Source: Amoebophrya sp. AT5.2 (taxonomy: Eukaryota > Sar > Dinophyceae > Syndiniales > Amoebophryaceae). From it: a stretch of 11,717 nt of DNA. The stretch's first letter is position 1, and every line of letters begins with the position of its first letter. The notes beneath the pieces are model-generated. The model was given only the letters and a program-made list of their open reading frames with translations. It ran no database searches and was not told the DNA's origin. Positions 1-7,980 of this stretch are shown here, one piece after another. Both the position numbers and the translations under genes were made by a program. Location: NCBI GenBank assembly GCA_005223375.1, contig RXOD01005984.1, positions 1 to 11,717 of the forward strand. The letters run 5' to 3'.

Positions 1-1500
1 AGGTTGAACCCCTCCGTAATGGAATCGCCGAACGCCAGCAACTCTATCTTCTTGTCGGTTCGCAACCCGAACCCGATGAGGGGACGCCGCGGCTGTTGCC
101 ACCTCTGCTGCAGAGACGGCACGTCCTGGTCCACGTCATTCAGTTTGGCTACGTCATTCGGGTCGGCTACGCTGCTCATTTCGCTGCTCCCATCGCTGCT
201 TGTGTCGCTGCTCCTGCGTTCGCTGTCGCTTTCATCGCTGTCGCTCCCTTCCCCAGCGTCACTCCTCCCGCCCCCGAGCCACCTCTTGAGCCAGCTCCCC
301 ACCCCGGTCTTTCCGATTCCCCGGTAGTACTCGGGGGAAAACAAATGAGCACCCTCTTTGCTCTGGCTGAACAAGCCATAGCCCGTTCTAGCGCTACTCT
401 GCGAATCCTGCGATTCCCCGCTGCTGATGCTCCGGTATGAGGAGGATGTATCACTCCCACTCCCCTTCCCCACCTGCGGCTTCTCGCGCTCAGAACCGCC
501 GAACCAACTCGCCACTTTGTTTTTGAGGCTCGACACTGCAGTCCTAAACGAGGAGCCGGAGGAATCGGAGGAGCTCTCTTGTCTATTTTCCAGCTCCAGC
601 TTTCGCCGGCGTTCGCTCGGCGACATGGATTCTCGCTCTTCTTGTTTCAGCATCTCGCCCAGGTCAGTGAGCAGCACGGTGGCGATCTTTTTGTGTCCGT
701 CCGCGTTCGGGTACAACTTCGCGCGACCCCCTTTCCCACCCGACACAGCCCCCCAACCGCCTCCGCCCACCTCCCCCGGCGTCTCCTGGGGCCCCAAGTC
801 GGCTCCCTCCTTCTCCAAGTCGACAATTCGGATATGTGTGGCGGCCGAGCGGTCTCTTTCTTGCGCGTTCCGGAGCAAGCTGCCGAGTCGCTCCTTGTAG
901 TAGTCCCAGGCAGAGAGGTAAATCTGCCCTGTGCCGGGCTCATTTCCCATGCGAGGGCTTCCCAGGACAGGACCGCCGAAGCGGAACGGCTCGGCCAGCA
1001 GGTACGGAAGCAGAATCACCACGTAGCGGCTGTAATGCCTTTGCAGGTTGAGTGCGTTCCGAACAGTGGATTGCGCGTGCGCAATAAGCTGGTCTTCGTT
1101 GCCAGTGTATAAATGAGCACCAAGGCCTGCTGCTGAGTCTCGGATCGTTATCGACCCCACTCCTGCGGGTTTGGGGGCGAAGAAGCGCCCGCTTCGAAAT
1201 TCTTCGGCCCCAAAGTTGAGCACGGTGAGGAAGAGTTTGTCTTTGTCTTCCAGCTGTTTGGATCCTTTGCGCCCCGCCGAATCGCCGGCTGCTCCGGCCC
1301 CGACCGCTGCTTTGCCGACCCAAACGTCAAACTTAAACAGGGCTTCGGGGAGCTTCATCGTCCCAGCAGCAGGATTCACGTGCATCACGTGGGTGGGGCG
1401 AAAAGTGAACGAGAGCTGCGTCGTTTGTAGCGGGGGCAGCCAGTATGTAAGTGGGACATATATAATTTGTGAAATCGGTCGTCCGACCGCCGGATCCGAT
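1..1500 (-). CDS. SGNH/GDSL hydrolase-like protein, exon carrying the end of domain 1 and the start of domain 2 (partial at left edge)
   Basis: The minus frame is open from an upstream stop at 1562-1560 through to position 1. It holds the second half of one SGNH domain: a block III-like strand LTVLNFGAEEF (1229-1197), a later strand with YVVILLPYLLAEPF, and a block V-like LYPNADGHKKIA. After a linker rich in Ser, Asp and Glu (about 600-130), a second domain opens with LLAFGDSITEGFN. Its GDS nucleophile Ser is codon 23-21, so the active second domain continues outside the window. SGNH enzymes are esterases, lipases or deacetylases using Ser, Gly, Asn and His. Domain 1 shows GAEE where GTND is usual, and AKLYPN where DGxHPN is usual, so it looks catalytically dead. 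The exon start at 1500 is a CAG acceptor after a pyrimidine-rich tract; its phase matches the donor at 1966. The substrate cannot be told. Confidence 0.7.
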
Positions 1501-1965
1501 CTGTCTAGGACCTGGTGGGGACAGGGACGGGAAGACTTGGCGCCTGCATAAGTACCTATCTAAAGCGGCTCCTGTATAGTAAGTATATTTTTCGGCCTGG
1601 CCACGTGAAGATCAAAGACAAAGAATGCGAATCCCCGTCGCAGGGTTGCTCAAGGGAGTTCACCACGGCTTCGTGACTCGCCTGGCCCGAGAGAGGCAGA
1701 GCGCTCTTTCACGCCTCTGTGCAGAAGAATAGCAACGCTCAAGTCGACGCGCGGCTTTCCCTCTGCAGGGAATGGGAAAGGAGCGTGGCAACTGCCCCTT
1801 GTTGGATCTGTTTCTGTGTCCCGCGCCTCCAGCTATTTCTACTAGGCGTAGGGGTACACATTAATCCTTATGGCGCCCGGCTCCGCTTGTGAAAAGATAT
1901 CAAAGTCATACTATAAGTCAATGAATCTGTAGTACTACTAACTTGATACTCAGACGTGTCCTCAC
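1501..1965 (-). other. Intron of the SGNH-like gene
   Basis: The donor reads GTAAG|GTGAGG at 1966/1965, close to the textbook consensus. The acceptor is CCTAGACAG|A at 1501/1500. Both are phase 2, and joining them gives an AGA codon. The 465-nt interval has stops in all minus frames and a composition unlike the flanking exons. It contains small inverted repeats (CTTTCCC...GGGAAAG near 1757-1781) and, next to the acceptor, a stretch resembling the terminal repeat of the calpain intron (1522-1553). Confidence 0.6.
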
Positions 1966-2511
1966 CTTACTATGGGTTGTTGCTCCCGCCATATGGGATA
2001 TTCTGCTGACCCTGTTTTAGTAGTCTGCTGACTCCGGTCCATCTCCACCCTGAGCCGGCGGACGTTCAGTGCGCGGGAGGATGCCGCGTCTCCTGTTGTT
2101 GCTCCTCCTCCTCCGCCGGGCTGTGCACCTCCGCCTCTCTGCACTTCCCCCAGCATTTGCTCCTCCGTCAAGGTCGCGCTTCCCGCTGATATCAGGTTTA
2201 TGTCTTGACGGATCATCGCGAGTGGGCCCGTCGCTTGCGGCTGTGCGGTGGCGCCAACAACATGCTGGTGGTGAGCATCTTCGGGAAACAAGTTCGCATT
2301 CCAGTACGGCGCTTCGCTGCCTTCGTCGGAGGTCCATGCGTCTTGCTCGCTCTTCCGCGTCCACATCTCCAGCAGCAGCTGCTGCGCAAAAAAGTTGGGG
2401 AATGCCAGCGACGACCCCGCCTTAGCGGCCTCCGTAGTGGCGGAAGCAATCCCCTCGCCCGCAACCGCGCCGCCGCCAAGAAACAGCGCCGTCGGGTTGC
2501 GGTGGAAATAC
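1966..2511 (-). CDS. SGNH-like protein, exon with the N-terminal half of degenerate domain 1
   Basis: This exon encodes ALFLGGGAVAGEG (about 2489-2451), which sits where an SGNH domain normally has LFLGDSLTEG. It is followed by FPNFFAQQLLLEMW, the usual helix after block I, and by HVVGATAQPQATGPL (from 2264), which resembles block II. The GDS motif is not recognisable, so the nucleophile Ser appears lost. A Gly-rich, low-complexity tail follows before the strong donor at 1966. The start at 2511 is an ATAAG|G acceptor, phase 2. Upstream there is an in-frame ATG at 2564, so a separate gene starting there is a possible alternative reading. The SGNH assignment rests on the order and spacing of motifs together with the next exon, not on any single conserved residue. 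Confidence 0.5.
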
Positions 2512-2701
2512 CTTATTTGTTCGGATGAAGTGGAACAATTCCGATTCCTTCTAGCGCTACTCATTGGACGAATTGCAGTGTTTCTATAACGTTATCTGGC
2601 GTACTTGTATAAAACTTCGGTTTCAGAGAGAAAATGCACAGAAATGCCCTTCGGCCTCGCAGGTCGTAGTTCTAGCATAAATTGGCTGGCCAAAATTCAA
2701 C

Positions 2702-3240
2702 CGCAGTTGCGGAATTTGATAGCGGCGGTACTTGTCATCGCCAGCATCTTGTTCTTGATTGGCTGATGCTGGTTGCGTTTCGTCCTCGCCTTCGTCTTCC
2801 GCTTCGTCTCTCTCTTCTTTGCTGCTGGTCCCTGTCCCTCCACCGAAAGGAAAAATGGCATCGAAAGCCTTTCTTTGGCGGTTAATGTTTTCTTCGAAAT
2901 CCTTCTGGAGCTTCTGCGCGCTTTCTTTCCACTGCGACTCGAGCTGCTGCTTCACACTGTTGTACCAAGTGAGGGCGCCCAGCATGGTCGAGTCCGCGTC
3001 TTTCCTGGCCTGCTCGATCTGCTTCGTGACCCATTCACTCACACTACTCCACGGGTCCACTGCCGCGGGTGTCGCATCAGCATTTTGATTTTTATGTTTG
3101 TTTTCGAGGAGTTCATCTTCTTGACCGGGCTTTCCTCGGCCGATGCAGCCGGCGACTGCGGTTTTGGCTTTTTTTCCCACTGCTGGCTTGGCCCGCTCGT
3201 CCTTGCCAACTGCTGGCTCGGGTTTGACACTTTGGTTCGT
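2702..3240 (-). CDS. Charged helical region, probable upstream exon of the SGNH-like gene
   Basis: The minus frame is open from just after a TAA at 3243-3241. It begins with a basic Lys-Pro-rich repeat (two KPAVGK-like units), then a long amphipathic helix or coiled-coil candidate from DPWSSVSEWVTKQIEQARKD to RQRKAFDAIFPFGGG. A Glu/Asp-rich stretch and KYRRYQIPQLR follow. No ATG lies between the upstream stop and the body of the frame, so the exon is probably entered by splicing and the true start is unseen. Two phase-2 donors are possible, CTGCG|GTTGAA (end 2702) and GACAA|GTACCG (end 2732). Either joins in frame to the exon at 2511. No known domain was recognised. It could be a separate small gene. 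Confidence 0.45.
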
Positions 3241-3586
3241 TTACAAGTCGGAAAACTACTGCTACTGAGTCAAATTCAAGCCGTAGGTATGTGTATGTTT
3301 AAAATCTTTTTAATGCTTGGAAGGTGACCGCTTCTTCAAACCAACGTCGTGCCCAACCTGGACCGACGTCACCCATTTGCAGATCGCGTCGCTGGCGGTG
3401 TATGTCTGGTATATTTCAACTACTTCGCGCTAGCGCTAGCGTGTGGACCTAGCGCTAGCGCGCAGCCAAGTGGCACTTCTAGTGCGGTAACCAGGCATCA
3501 ATCTCGACCATATTCGGGGATAAGACCCGGAACAGAGGAACCCTGCATCAGATGACGGCGCAGCTTCTACAGTAGTTTTCGTCGAC
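3241..3586. other. Intergenic spacer between calpain stop and SGNH-like gene
   Basis: About 345 nt with no convincing exon. It contains a perfect GC-rich hairpin (3426-3462) and short minus-strand ATG frames (for example MGDVGPGWARRWFEEAV, near 3380-3320) that could include the unseen first exon of the SGNH-like gene, but nothing proves it. Confidence 0.4.
3426..3462. repeat. Perfect 14-bp inverted repeat with 9-nt loop
   Basis: The arm CGCGCTAGCGCTAG at 3426-3439 is exactly complementary to 3449-3462, and the loop is CGTGTGGAC. The arms are themselves made of an AGCGCT-type tandem motif. The hairpin lies about 125-160 nt downstream of the calpain stop codon, in the spacer before the next co-oriented gene. 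It could act in 3' end formation, as a protein-binding palindrome, or be a simple repeat expansion. Confidence 0.8.
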
Positions 3587-4065
3587 TTAAGTGTACGGGC
3601 TGTACATGGGGGCGAGTTTGCCGTTCACGTAGTGCAGCGGAATCACTTGGCCCGCCACGTGGGCCTGCGTCGAGTCCGCCGGCGGCACCGAGAATTTGTG
3701 GATAAGCTTCGAACCCGTCATGCGCAGGGTGAAGCTGCTCCACGGCATCCAAAAGAGCCCGCTTTTCTGGTCCTTCCAATTGTCCTCCCGCGAGTACGTC
3801 GCGAAGCACTCGTGTGTTTTGCCTTTGCGAGGTTTTGGCACGGTGAAGAGCTGCGCGTAGGGGTCTGTAAACGGATCTCCTTTGTCGAGGTGCCTGAGAA
3901 CTGCCCGCTCCTGAGTAGAACTTCCGGAGGTGGGTCCAGAAGATGAGAGACGGACGCGCTCCTTTTCCGACGCGCACGCCGGGTTCAGAATGTGGAGCCC
4001 CTTCTGGCGGGACGACGACGAGAGGTAGTTCCAGAACGCGTCCCGAGCCGTTTTTGGGTGCACGC
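3587..4065 (-). CDS. Calpain-like protease, terminal exon
   Basis: It encodes about 158 residues ending MYSPYT and TAA (3589-3587). The stretch NWKDQKSGLFWMPWSSF resembles the end of the calpain catalytic core, where families show GxFWMxxxDF after the active-site Asn. A short basic and proline-containing tail follows, with no EF-hands, so this is not a classical vertebrate-type calpain. The start at 4065 uses a CTCTGCATAG|GC acceptor that coincides with the end of a terminal inverted repeat. The frame is also open upstream to about 4153, so a longer exon starting near there (reading LLFRTGTNFLCIG) cannot be excluded. It follows the other calpain exons on the same strand, and its content makes it their natural 3' end. 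Confidence 0.55.
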
Positions 4066-4066
4066 C

Positions 4067-4089
4067 TATGCAGAGGAAGTTTGTCCCTG
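4067..4089 (+). repeat. Terminal inverted repeat, acceptor end
   Basis: It starts TATGCAG and ends TTTGTCCCTG, the same termini as the inverted partner at 4463-4487. It overlaps the proposed splice acceptor on the minus strand. Confidence 0.6.
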
Positions 4090-4205
4090 TCCGGAAAAGT
4101 AGCCCCAGAAGTCTCGCGGAGTCTACGGAAGGTCTGCAATCGGAGTCACGTACTCAGCTCCCGAAGCAGCTTTTTCAACCATTTCGAACCCATTCGGCGA
4201 AAAGT

Positions 4206-4313
4206 GGGACAAATTTCCCAGGGGTGTCTGGGTCCCGGCTTGAATCGATCCAGGAACCCGGGACAAATTTCCTAGGGGTGTTCTTTACCTTCCGCTGCGA
4301 GTTGGGACACAAC
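4206..4313. repeat. 54-nt spaced direct repeat inside the intron
   Basis: A 22-nt unit beginning GGGACAAATTTCC and ending AGGGGTGT occurs at 4206-4227 and 4260-4281 with one mismatch. A weaker unit, GGGACACAACTTC, follows at 4305. The core equals the inner part of the terminal repeats. Confidence 0.75.
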
Positions 4314-4462
4314 TTCATACTATGCTCAGAAAGCTTCTGCTCGGGGTCCCTGAATTCAAGCCCCCCTGCCCGATCGGCAGCTCCCCGACATCGACAGCTA
4401 GCCATTGGAGACTAGGAACGCAACCCCCCGCCCGAAGTCGAACTTTTGGGAACAAAGGGGGG

Positions 4463-4487
4463 CAGGGACAAATTTCTCGCCTGCATA
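4463..4487 (-). repeat. Terminal inverted repeat, donor end
   Basis: On the minus strand this reads TATGCAGGCG, then AGAAATTTGTCCCTG. The 13-mer CGCCTGCATAAGT (plus strand, 4478-4490) is repeated exactly at 1541-1553. Confidence 0.6.
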
Positions 4488-4497
4488 AGTCCAAAAC

Positions 4498-4602
4498 CAA
4501 ACTCATTGTCCTGGACGTCTTGCGGAACGTTCAGTAGGTGGATGACGCGCTCCGTAAGATAAGGCGTGTCCAGCTTCAGCTTACTCGGCGCGTTGGTTCT
4601 TT
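4498..4602 (-). CDS. Calpain-like protease, small internal exon (tentative)
   Basis: A short stretch with coding-like codon use on the minus strand reads APSKLKLDTPYLTERVIHLL, then NVPQDVQDNEFG. The other two minus frames are broken by stops here. An AAG acceptor at 4603 gives a phase-1 entry matching the phase-1 donor at 5285. A phase-1 exit at 4498 joins to 4065 as DNEFG-VHPKTARDAFWNYL. No motif was recognised. Borders are guesses from phase; a GC donor at CAG|GCGAGA (4480) is an alternative exit but breaks frame with the next exon. Confidence 0.4.
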
Positions 4603-5284
4603 CTTGCTCCAAAACGCCCAGTTCCCGCCGGGAGGCGCCTTACAAGCCAGAAGAGCGCAACCACAAAGCCAGTAGAGTACCTAAGGTATAGTTTCTTGCC
4701 TACAGCGGAGTCGATCGGGAGTGGTTGGTTAGTGTTAGATTTAGGTACAAAAGGAGCATTTAGTAAGTTTGTTTGCATACGATGTGTAGGTGGAACAGCG
4801 GGGCCCACTAAGGTGGGGCAAAGCAGTGACTGCGACTGAGGCGGCTATGAACGAGTTGTGAGGGCAATGGCCTACACCTAATTCGGAAAAAAGCCTCCGA
4901 GATTGTTTTACTATATCCAAATAATTCAACAAACGGAGAAAGGGGCGGGGTTTCCGGGACCTCGGATCCCCCCTCCTCTCCCGGGGCGCGCGAAGTGGAG
5001 CGAGGAGCGAGCAGCTGCACCGAGCGCGCAGGCGGTGGCGGCCAGATGAAGACAAAACGGAGCGGGGAGTGCTAGCAGGAACGCTGCGCGTCCACTCGAA
5101 GAACAGCTGGTCGTGCCCGTCCTGTTTCGATCGCAGACCGGTGATCGAACTTGGTCTTGATAGCTGCAAAGTTATCGACATCGCTCTCGGATGCATTCAG
5201 TTGCCTACTTATTCCTCGCTTTCTCGAGGTCGTCGACGTCACGAGACGCTTAGTGGCTTTTTGATTGCTACAGCTCCCTCTCAC
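4603..5284 (-). other. Probable long intron of the calpain-like gene
   Basis: The donor AAA|GTGAGA at 5285/5284 directly follows the calpain Asn region. The 680-nt interval has a GC-rich, CpG-rich core (about 4940-5060) and AT-rich flanks. Minus frames here show no calpain-like motif and no repeat worth naming. A missed small exon is possible. Confidence 0.4.
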
Positions 5285-6379
5285 TTTCTTCGTAAGTGAA
5301 ACGTCCAGAGCTAGTGTCGAATCCGATTTCCGCAGCTGTCGTATCTTCCACCATCGGGTTCCAGCCGCTGTTCCGCCGGCCGTGCGGGTTTCGTAGAAGT
5401 GCGGCGTAGATGAGCAGAAATTCTTCCTCTTCTGGTCGCGCTGCTTGCCCCGTCGGCACGGCTAGAATCTGGAACGCCTCGAAACTGTACGCGTGCCCAG
5501 AATACAGGCCCTGGTGAAAAGTCGTCGCCGAGGGTGTATTGTGGGTGTTGATGTAGAATGCGAGCACGTAGCTCTTCCGCTTTGATGTTGAGGATGCACC
5601 TTCTGACGTCTCCGCCTCGTCGTCAACACCGCTCCCGCCACTGGGGGCGGTGTGACTTTGCAAGTCGTAGAACAGGCAGCGCCTCAACTCCGTGGCCCCG
5701 GCGCGCGGCGGATGCTTGACGTCGACGGCGCCACCCAGCACGTAGCGAAAGAGAAACGTCACTTTCTTGAAGTCCAGATCCTGCTTCTGCTTTTGCGGGT
5801 TGGCGTCCTGGACCAGCGCTGGAGCATTTTCAATGTAGGATCGGAACATCGCGGACACGGCTGCTTCGTCCGTGTTCGTATTCTTCCACCAATCCGCAGT
5901 CGCAGCCTCGGGAGAGGATGCCGCGAGGATCGGTAGTCCGTCGAGAGCGCTCCGGACGGACTCCCCGATGTTCATCATCAACAGCGTTGGCTGATTCTCG
6001 CGAAGGTGTCGCCACAGGCTGCGGCTCTTAAACTGGAGCTCGGTAAGGTCGAGTTGCTCCAAGCTGACGACAGAGGTTTCCTGGCCGGCCTTGTCGCGGA
6101 ACTCCAGATGCACGCCCTTGGCGATCTCCGCGGACAGGCTCATGGCACACTGGTACGCGAAGTGCTCCGCATAGTGGAAAGACGCTTGCTTTTTTTCTTG
6201 TTCTTGCAGCGACCTCAACAGCTCCGGGTTCCCGGGACTCACCACTTCCTCGAGGCCGTCGGGCGCCAGGAGCGTGAGGCAGACGGCGTCCTCGCTGCTT
6301 TTCAGGCGCACGAACAAAAAGTCGGTACAAGTGTCGTCCCGGATACAAATCTTTTCGCATGTCGAGGAAGAGTGAAACG
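5285..6379 (-). CDS. Calpain-like cysteine protease, exon with catalytic His and Asn
   Basis: About 365 residues. The segment GLYSGHAYSFEAFQIL matches the calpain His motif (KGHAYSV); the His codon is 5495-5493. LLIYAALLRNPHGRRNSGWN matches the Asn motif (RIRNPWG); the Asn codon is 5390-5388. The Trp of NPWG is replaced by His. Upstream lie about 280 residues with no recognised domain, including acidic and Ser-rich inserts (VDDEAETSEGASS) and the cysteine-containing TCEKICIRDDTC. The reading frame ends at a TAG (5270-5268), but a GTGAGA donor at 5284 precedes it, so splicing probably continues. The start at 6379 is a CCGCAG acceptor; CACAG nine bases upstream is equally possible. Family assignment is firm; borders are not. 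Confidence 0.75.
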
Positions 6380-6821
6380 CTGCGGAGGCTGTGTTCGTGA
6401 TTCAAATTACAGAATACGCAAAAGCTGTGATGTGCCCGCAGGCGCAGCACGAGTAGGACCATCTTTGCTAAAATTCATGCCGATTTTCGCCGACACCACG
6501 AGACGCGCATGCCCATGCCAAGAATGAACGCGACGAGCGCGACGCCCGGACTCCGCTTTCCTACGGTCCGTGACGCATCTTTATTAATCAACTAATCAGG
6601 AGAAATAGCAGTACATGTGCGACGAAAGTAGCAGCGCGGCTCAACACCAGACGGGCCTACTTCATCGAGACGCCCAAAATCGCTGCAAACCGTTGGCACT
6701 ATCATAGGACCAGGACGGCTCCAGGACGGAGCCATAAATTAAACCGCTTCATATTCATTATAAGCTTAATTGCGGATCATGCGGGCACTCAACACTCTAT
6801 TCAGGCTCATAATTTCTTCAC
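6380..6821 (-). other. Probable intron of the calpain-like gene
   Basis: The interval is AT-richer (especially 6570-6790) and stop-filled on the minus strand, between the two large calpain exons. A small repeat CCAGGACGG occurs twice around 6708-6731 and forms part of a 6-bp inverted repeat (GGCTCC/GGAGCC). Confidence 0.45.
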
Positions 6822-7673
6822 TTCGCCACAGGCCTTTTCCTTCTGCGACTGCGAGGCCGTCCGGTCGGATCCGTGTTCCGTCAACCACTTTCTAACCGCA
6901 TCTTTGTCCTTTAGTTCTACTTGCAATTCCTTGGAGAATTTCCGCCACAGCTTCAGCGTCTTGAACAACAGAGCTCGCGCCCCATCGGCCACGGGATCGT
7001 AAAACAGCTCGCAATTCGTGGGGTCCGGCACGAGCAGCTTCTGGACGCTGGTGGTTTGGCGCGGCGGGGTTGAGACAATCACGTTCGGTCCCTGCTGCTG
7101 CACCCATTGGGTCTGTCCGTTCGGTCCCTGCACCCATTGGCCCGGCGCTCCGTTTTGCAGCCCTTGCGCCTGCGGTTGCGCGACGGCTCCTGTCGCGGCC
7201 CCCTGACGCACGTAGTCTTCGAGCACCAGCTCGGCGGGGACCGTTTTCGTCACGTCTCTGAATTCCTGGTCCATCACGGTGGTTTTTCCATTGATCACGG
7301 CGACCGTCTTCCAGGCAAGCTCTTTGCGCGTCTCCTTGGTGGGGTACCCCGTGAGCGATGCGTCGGACATGACGGTCAGCTTCTGTGTGACGCTGGGTGA
7401 TTGATGCGCCCTTCCGTCAACCCACACAAAGCGCGCCAAACCGTAGCTGCGCTGGTCGTAATCAGGAGGAACATCAAGTAGATTTTCGACAGGCATAAGT
7501 CCTGCAGTTGTCGGCTGCAGAACCTGCTGGCCCGTGCTCCAGGCCGGCGCATCGATCTCCCAAGCTTTGAACACACTGCCCCCCCCGCCGATGAACCGGG
7601 CCGCGTAGGGAGTGAACCCGCCTTCCAGAGCGTAGTAACCCCCCATCAGCTTGGCGGCCGCCTTCACGATCAG
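6822..7673 (-). CDS. Calpain-like cysteine protease, exon 2 (core continuation plus large insert)
   Basis: It opens with LIVKAAAKLMGGYYALEGG, which matches the calpain stretch LLEKAYAKLHGSYEALxGG after the Cys subdomain. It is followed by TPYAARFIGGG, which corresponds to the usual LTGG. The remaining ~240 residues are insert: a possible beta-rich part (RSYGLARFVWVDGR, ELAWKTVAVINGKTTV), a Gln-rich repeat (7083-7139) and a Lys-rich helix (FKTLKLWRKFSKELQVELKD). GTGGAG|CTG at 7674/7673 gives the phase-0 acceptor that fits exon 1. GGAAG|GTTTC (start 7696) lies at a better distance from a CTGAC branch site but needs a phase-1 partner. The 3' border is GAA|GTGAAG (6822) or CCT|GTGGCG (6830). Confidence 0.65.
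7083..7139 (-). repeat. Short coding tandem repeat, QWVQxGPN
   Basis: Two adjacent units read QWVQGPNGQT and QWVQQQGPN. The DNA shows the same duplication, with GGTCCCTG and ACCCATTGG each occurring twice. It lies in the calpain insert. Confidence 0.8.
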
Positions 7674-7980
7674 CTCCACCCCACGGTGAAAGAAACCTTC
7701 CGAGATAGTTTTCGGTCAGTTAAATTAATACGCTGTAACATTACCCAATATAATGAGTACTAGGTTTCCCTCAGCGTCCCCGTCCCCACATGTTGCGGAA
7801 CCCCTTTCTGATAAAAGCGACAAAAAAAACTACACTTATACCGCAAAATGCCACGGCGCGCGCGCAGGGTATTCGTTGGGGCCGCTTGGCGCTGATGAAG
7901 CTCTCGTCAATATAAGGAAACGAACAAAGTAGAACTTCAAATCTATACGCAATAGAAATGCTGTGTCGGAGAACAAGTAC
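7674..7980 (-). other. Intron 1 of the calpain-like gene
   Basis: The donor AAG|GTACTT is at 7981/7980. The interval contains a CTGAC branch-like site near 7720 and pyrimidine runs. The composition shifts to AT-rich right after the donor. A second donor-like site, GCG|GTATAAGT near 7841, could extend exon 1 by about 46 residues in another phase. Confidence 0.5.

Larger units (their letters stand above)
4066..4497 (-). mobile_element. Introner-like intron bounded by terminal inverted repeats (candidate)
   Basis: The plus-strand segment 4067-4089 (TATGCAG, then AGGAAGTTTGTCCCTG) is matched in inverted orientation by 4463-4487. Twenty of 25 positions agree, with a 2-nt indel. These repeats lie at the two ends of a non-coding interval between two calpain exons. 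The interval also holds two direct copies of a GGGACAAATTTCC motif 54 nt apart. A phase-1 GT donor at 4497 and the AG at 4067-4066 would remove the element cleanly, but the donor TTTG|GTTTTG is weak and no target-site duplication is evident. Confidence 0.45.

Noticed and set aside
4..440. Plus-strand reading frames at the left edge
   Set aside because: They are shadows of the long open minus frame that contains GDSITEG; their translations are low-complexity Leu/Ser/Pro or Ala/Pro strings.
940..1323. Minus-strand frames starting at 1323 and 1330
   Set aside because: Arg/Ser-rich translations in the wrong frame over the SGNH exon; the correct minus frame has no internal stop from 1559 down to 1.
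4741..5196. Minus frame with an Arg/Ser/Pro-rich translation
   Set aside because: No motif, no clear acceptor and donor pair in the phase needed; treated as intron, though a small exon could be hidden here.
7842..7980. Extension of calpain exon 1 to a GTATAAGT donor
   Set aside because: Composition turns AT-rich after 7981 and the added peptide has no calpain counterpart; kept only as an alternative because its phase fits the 7696 acceptor.
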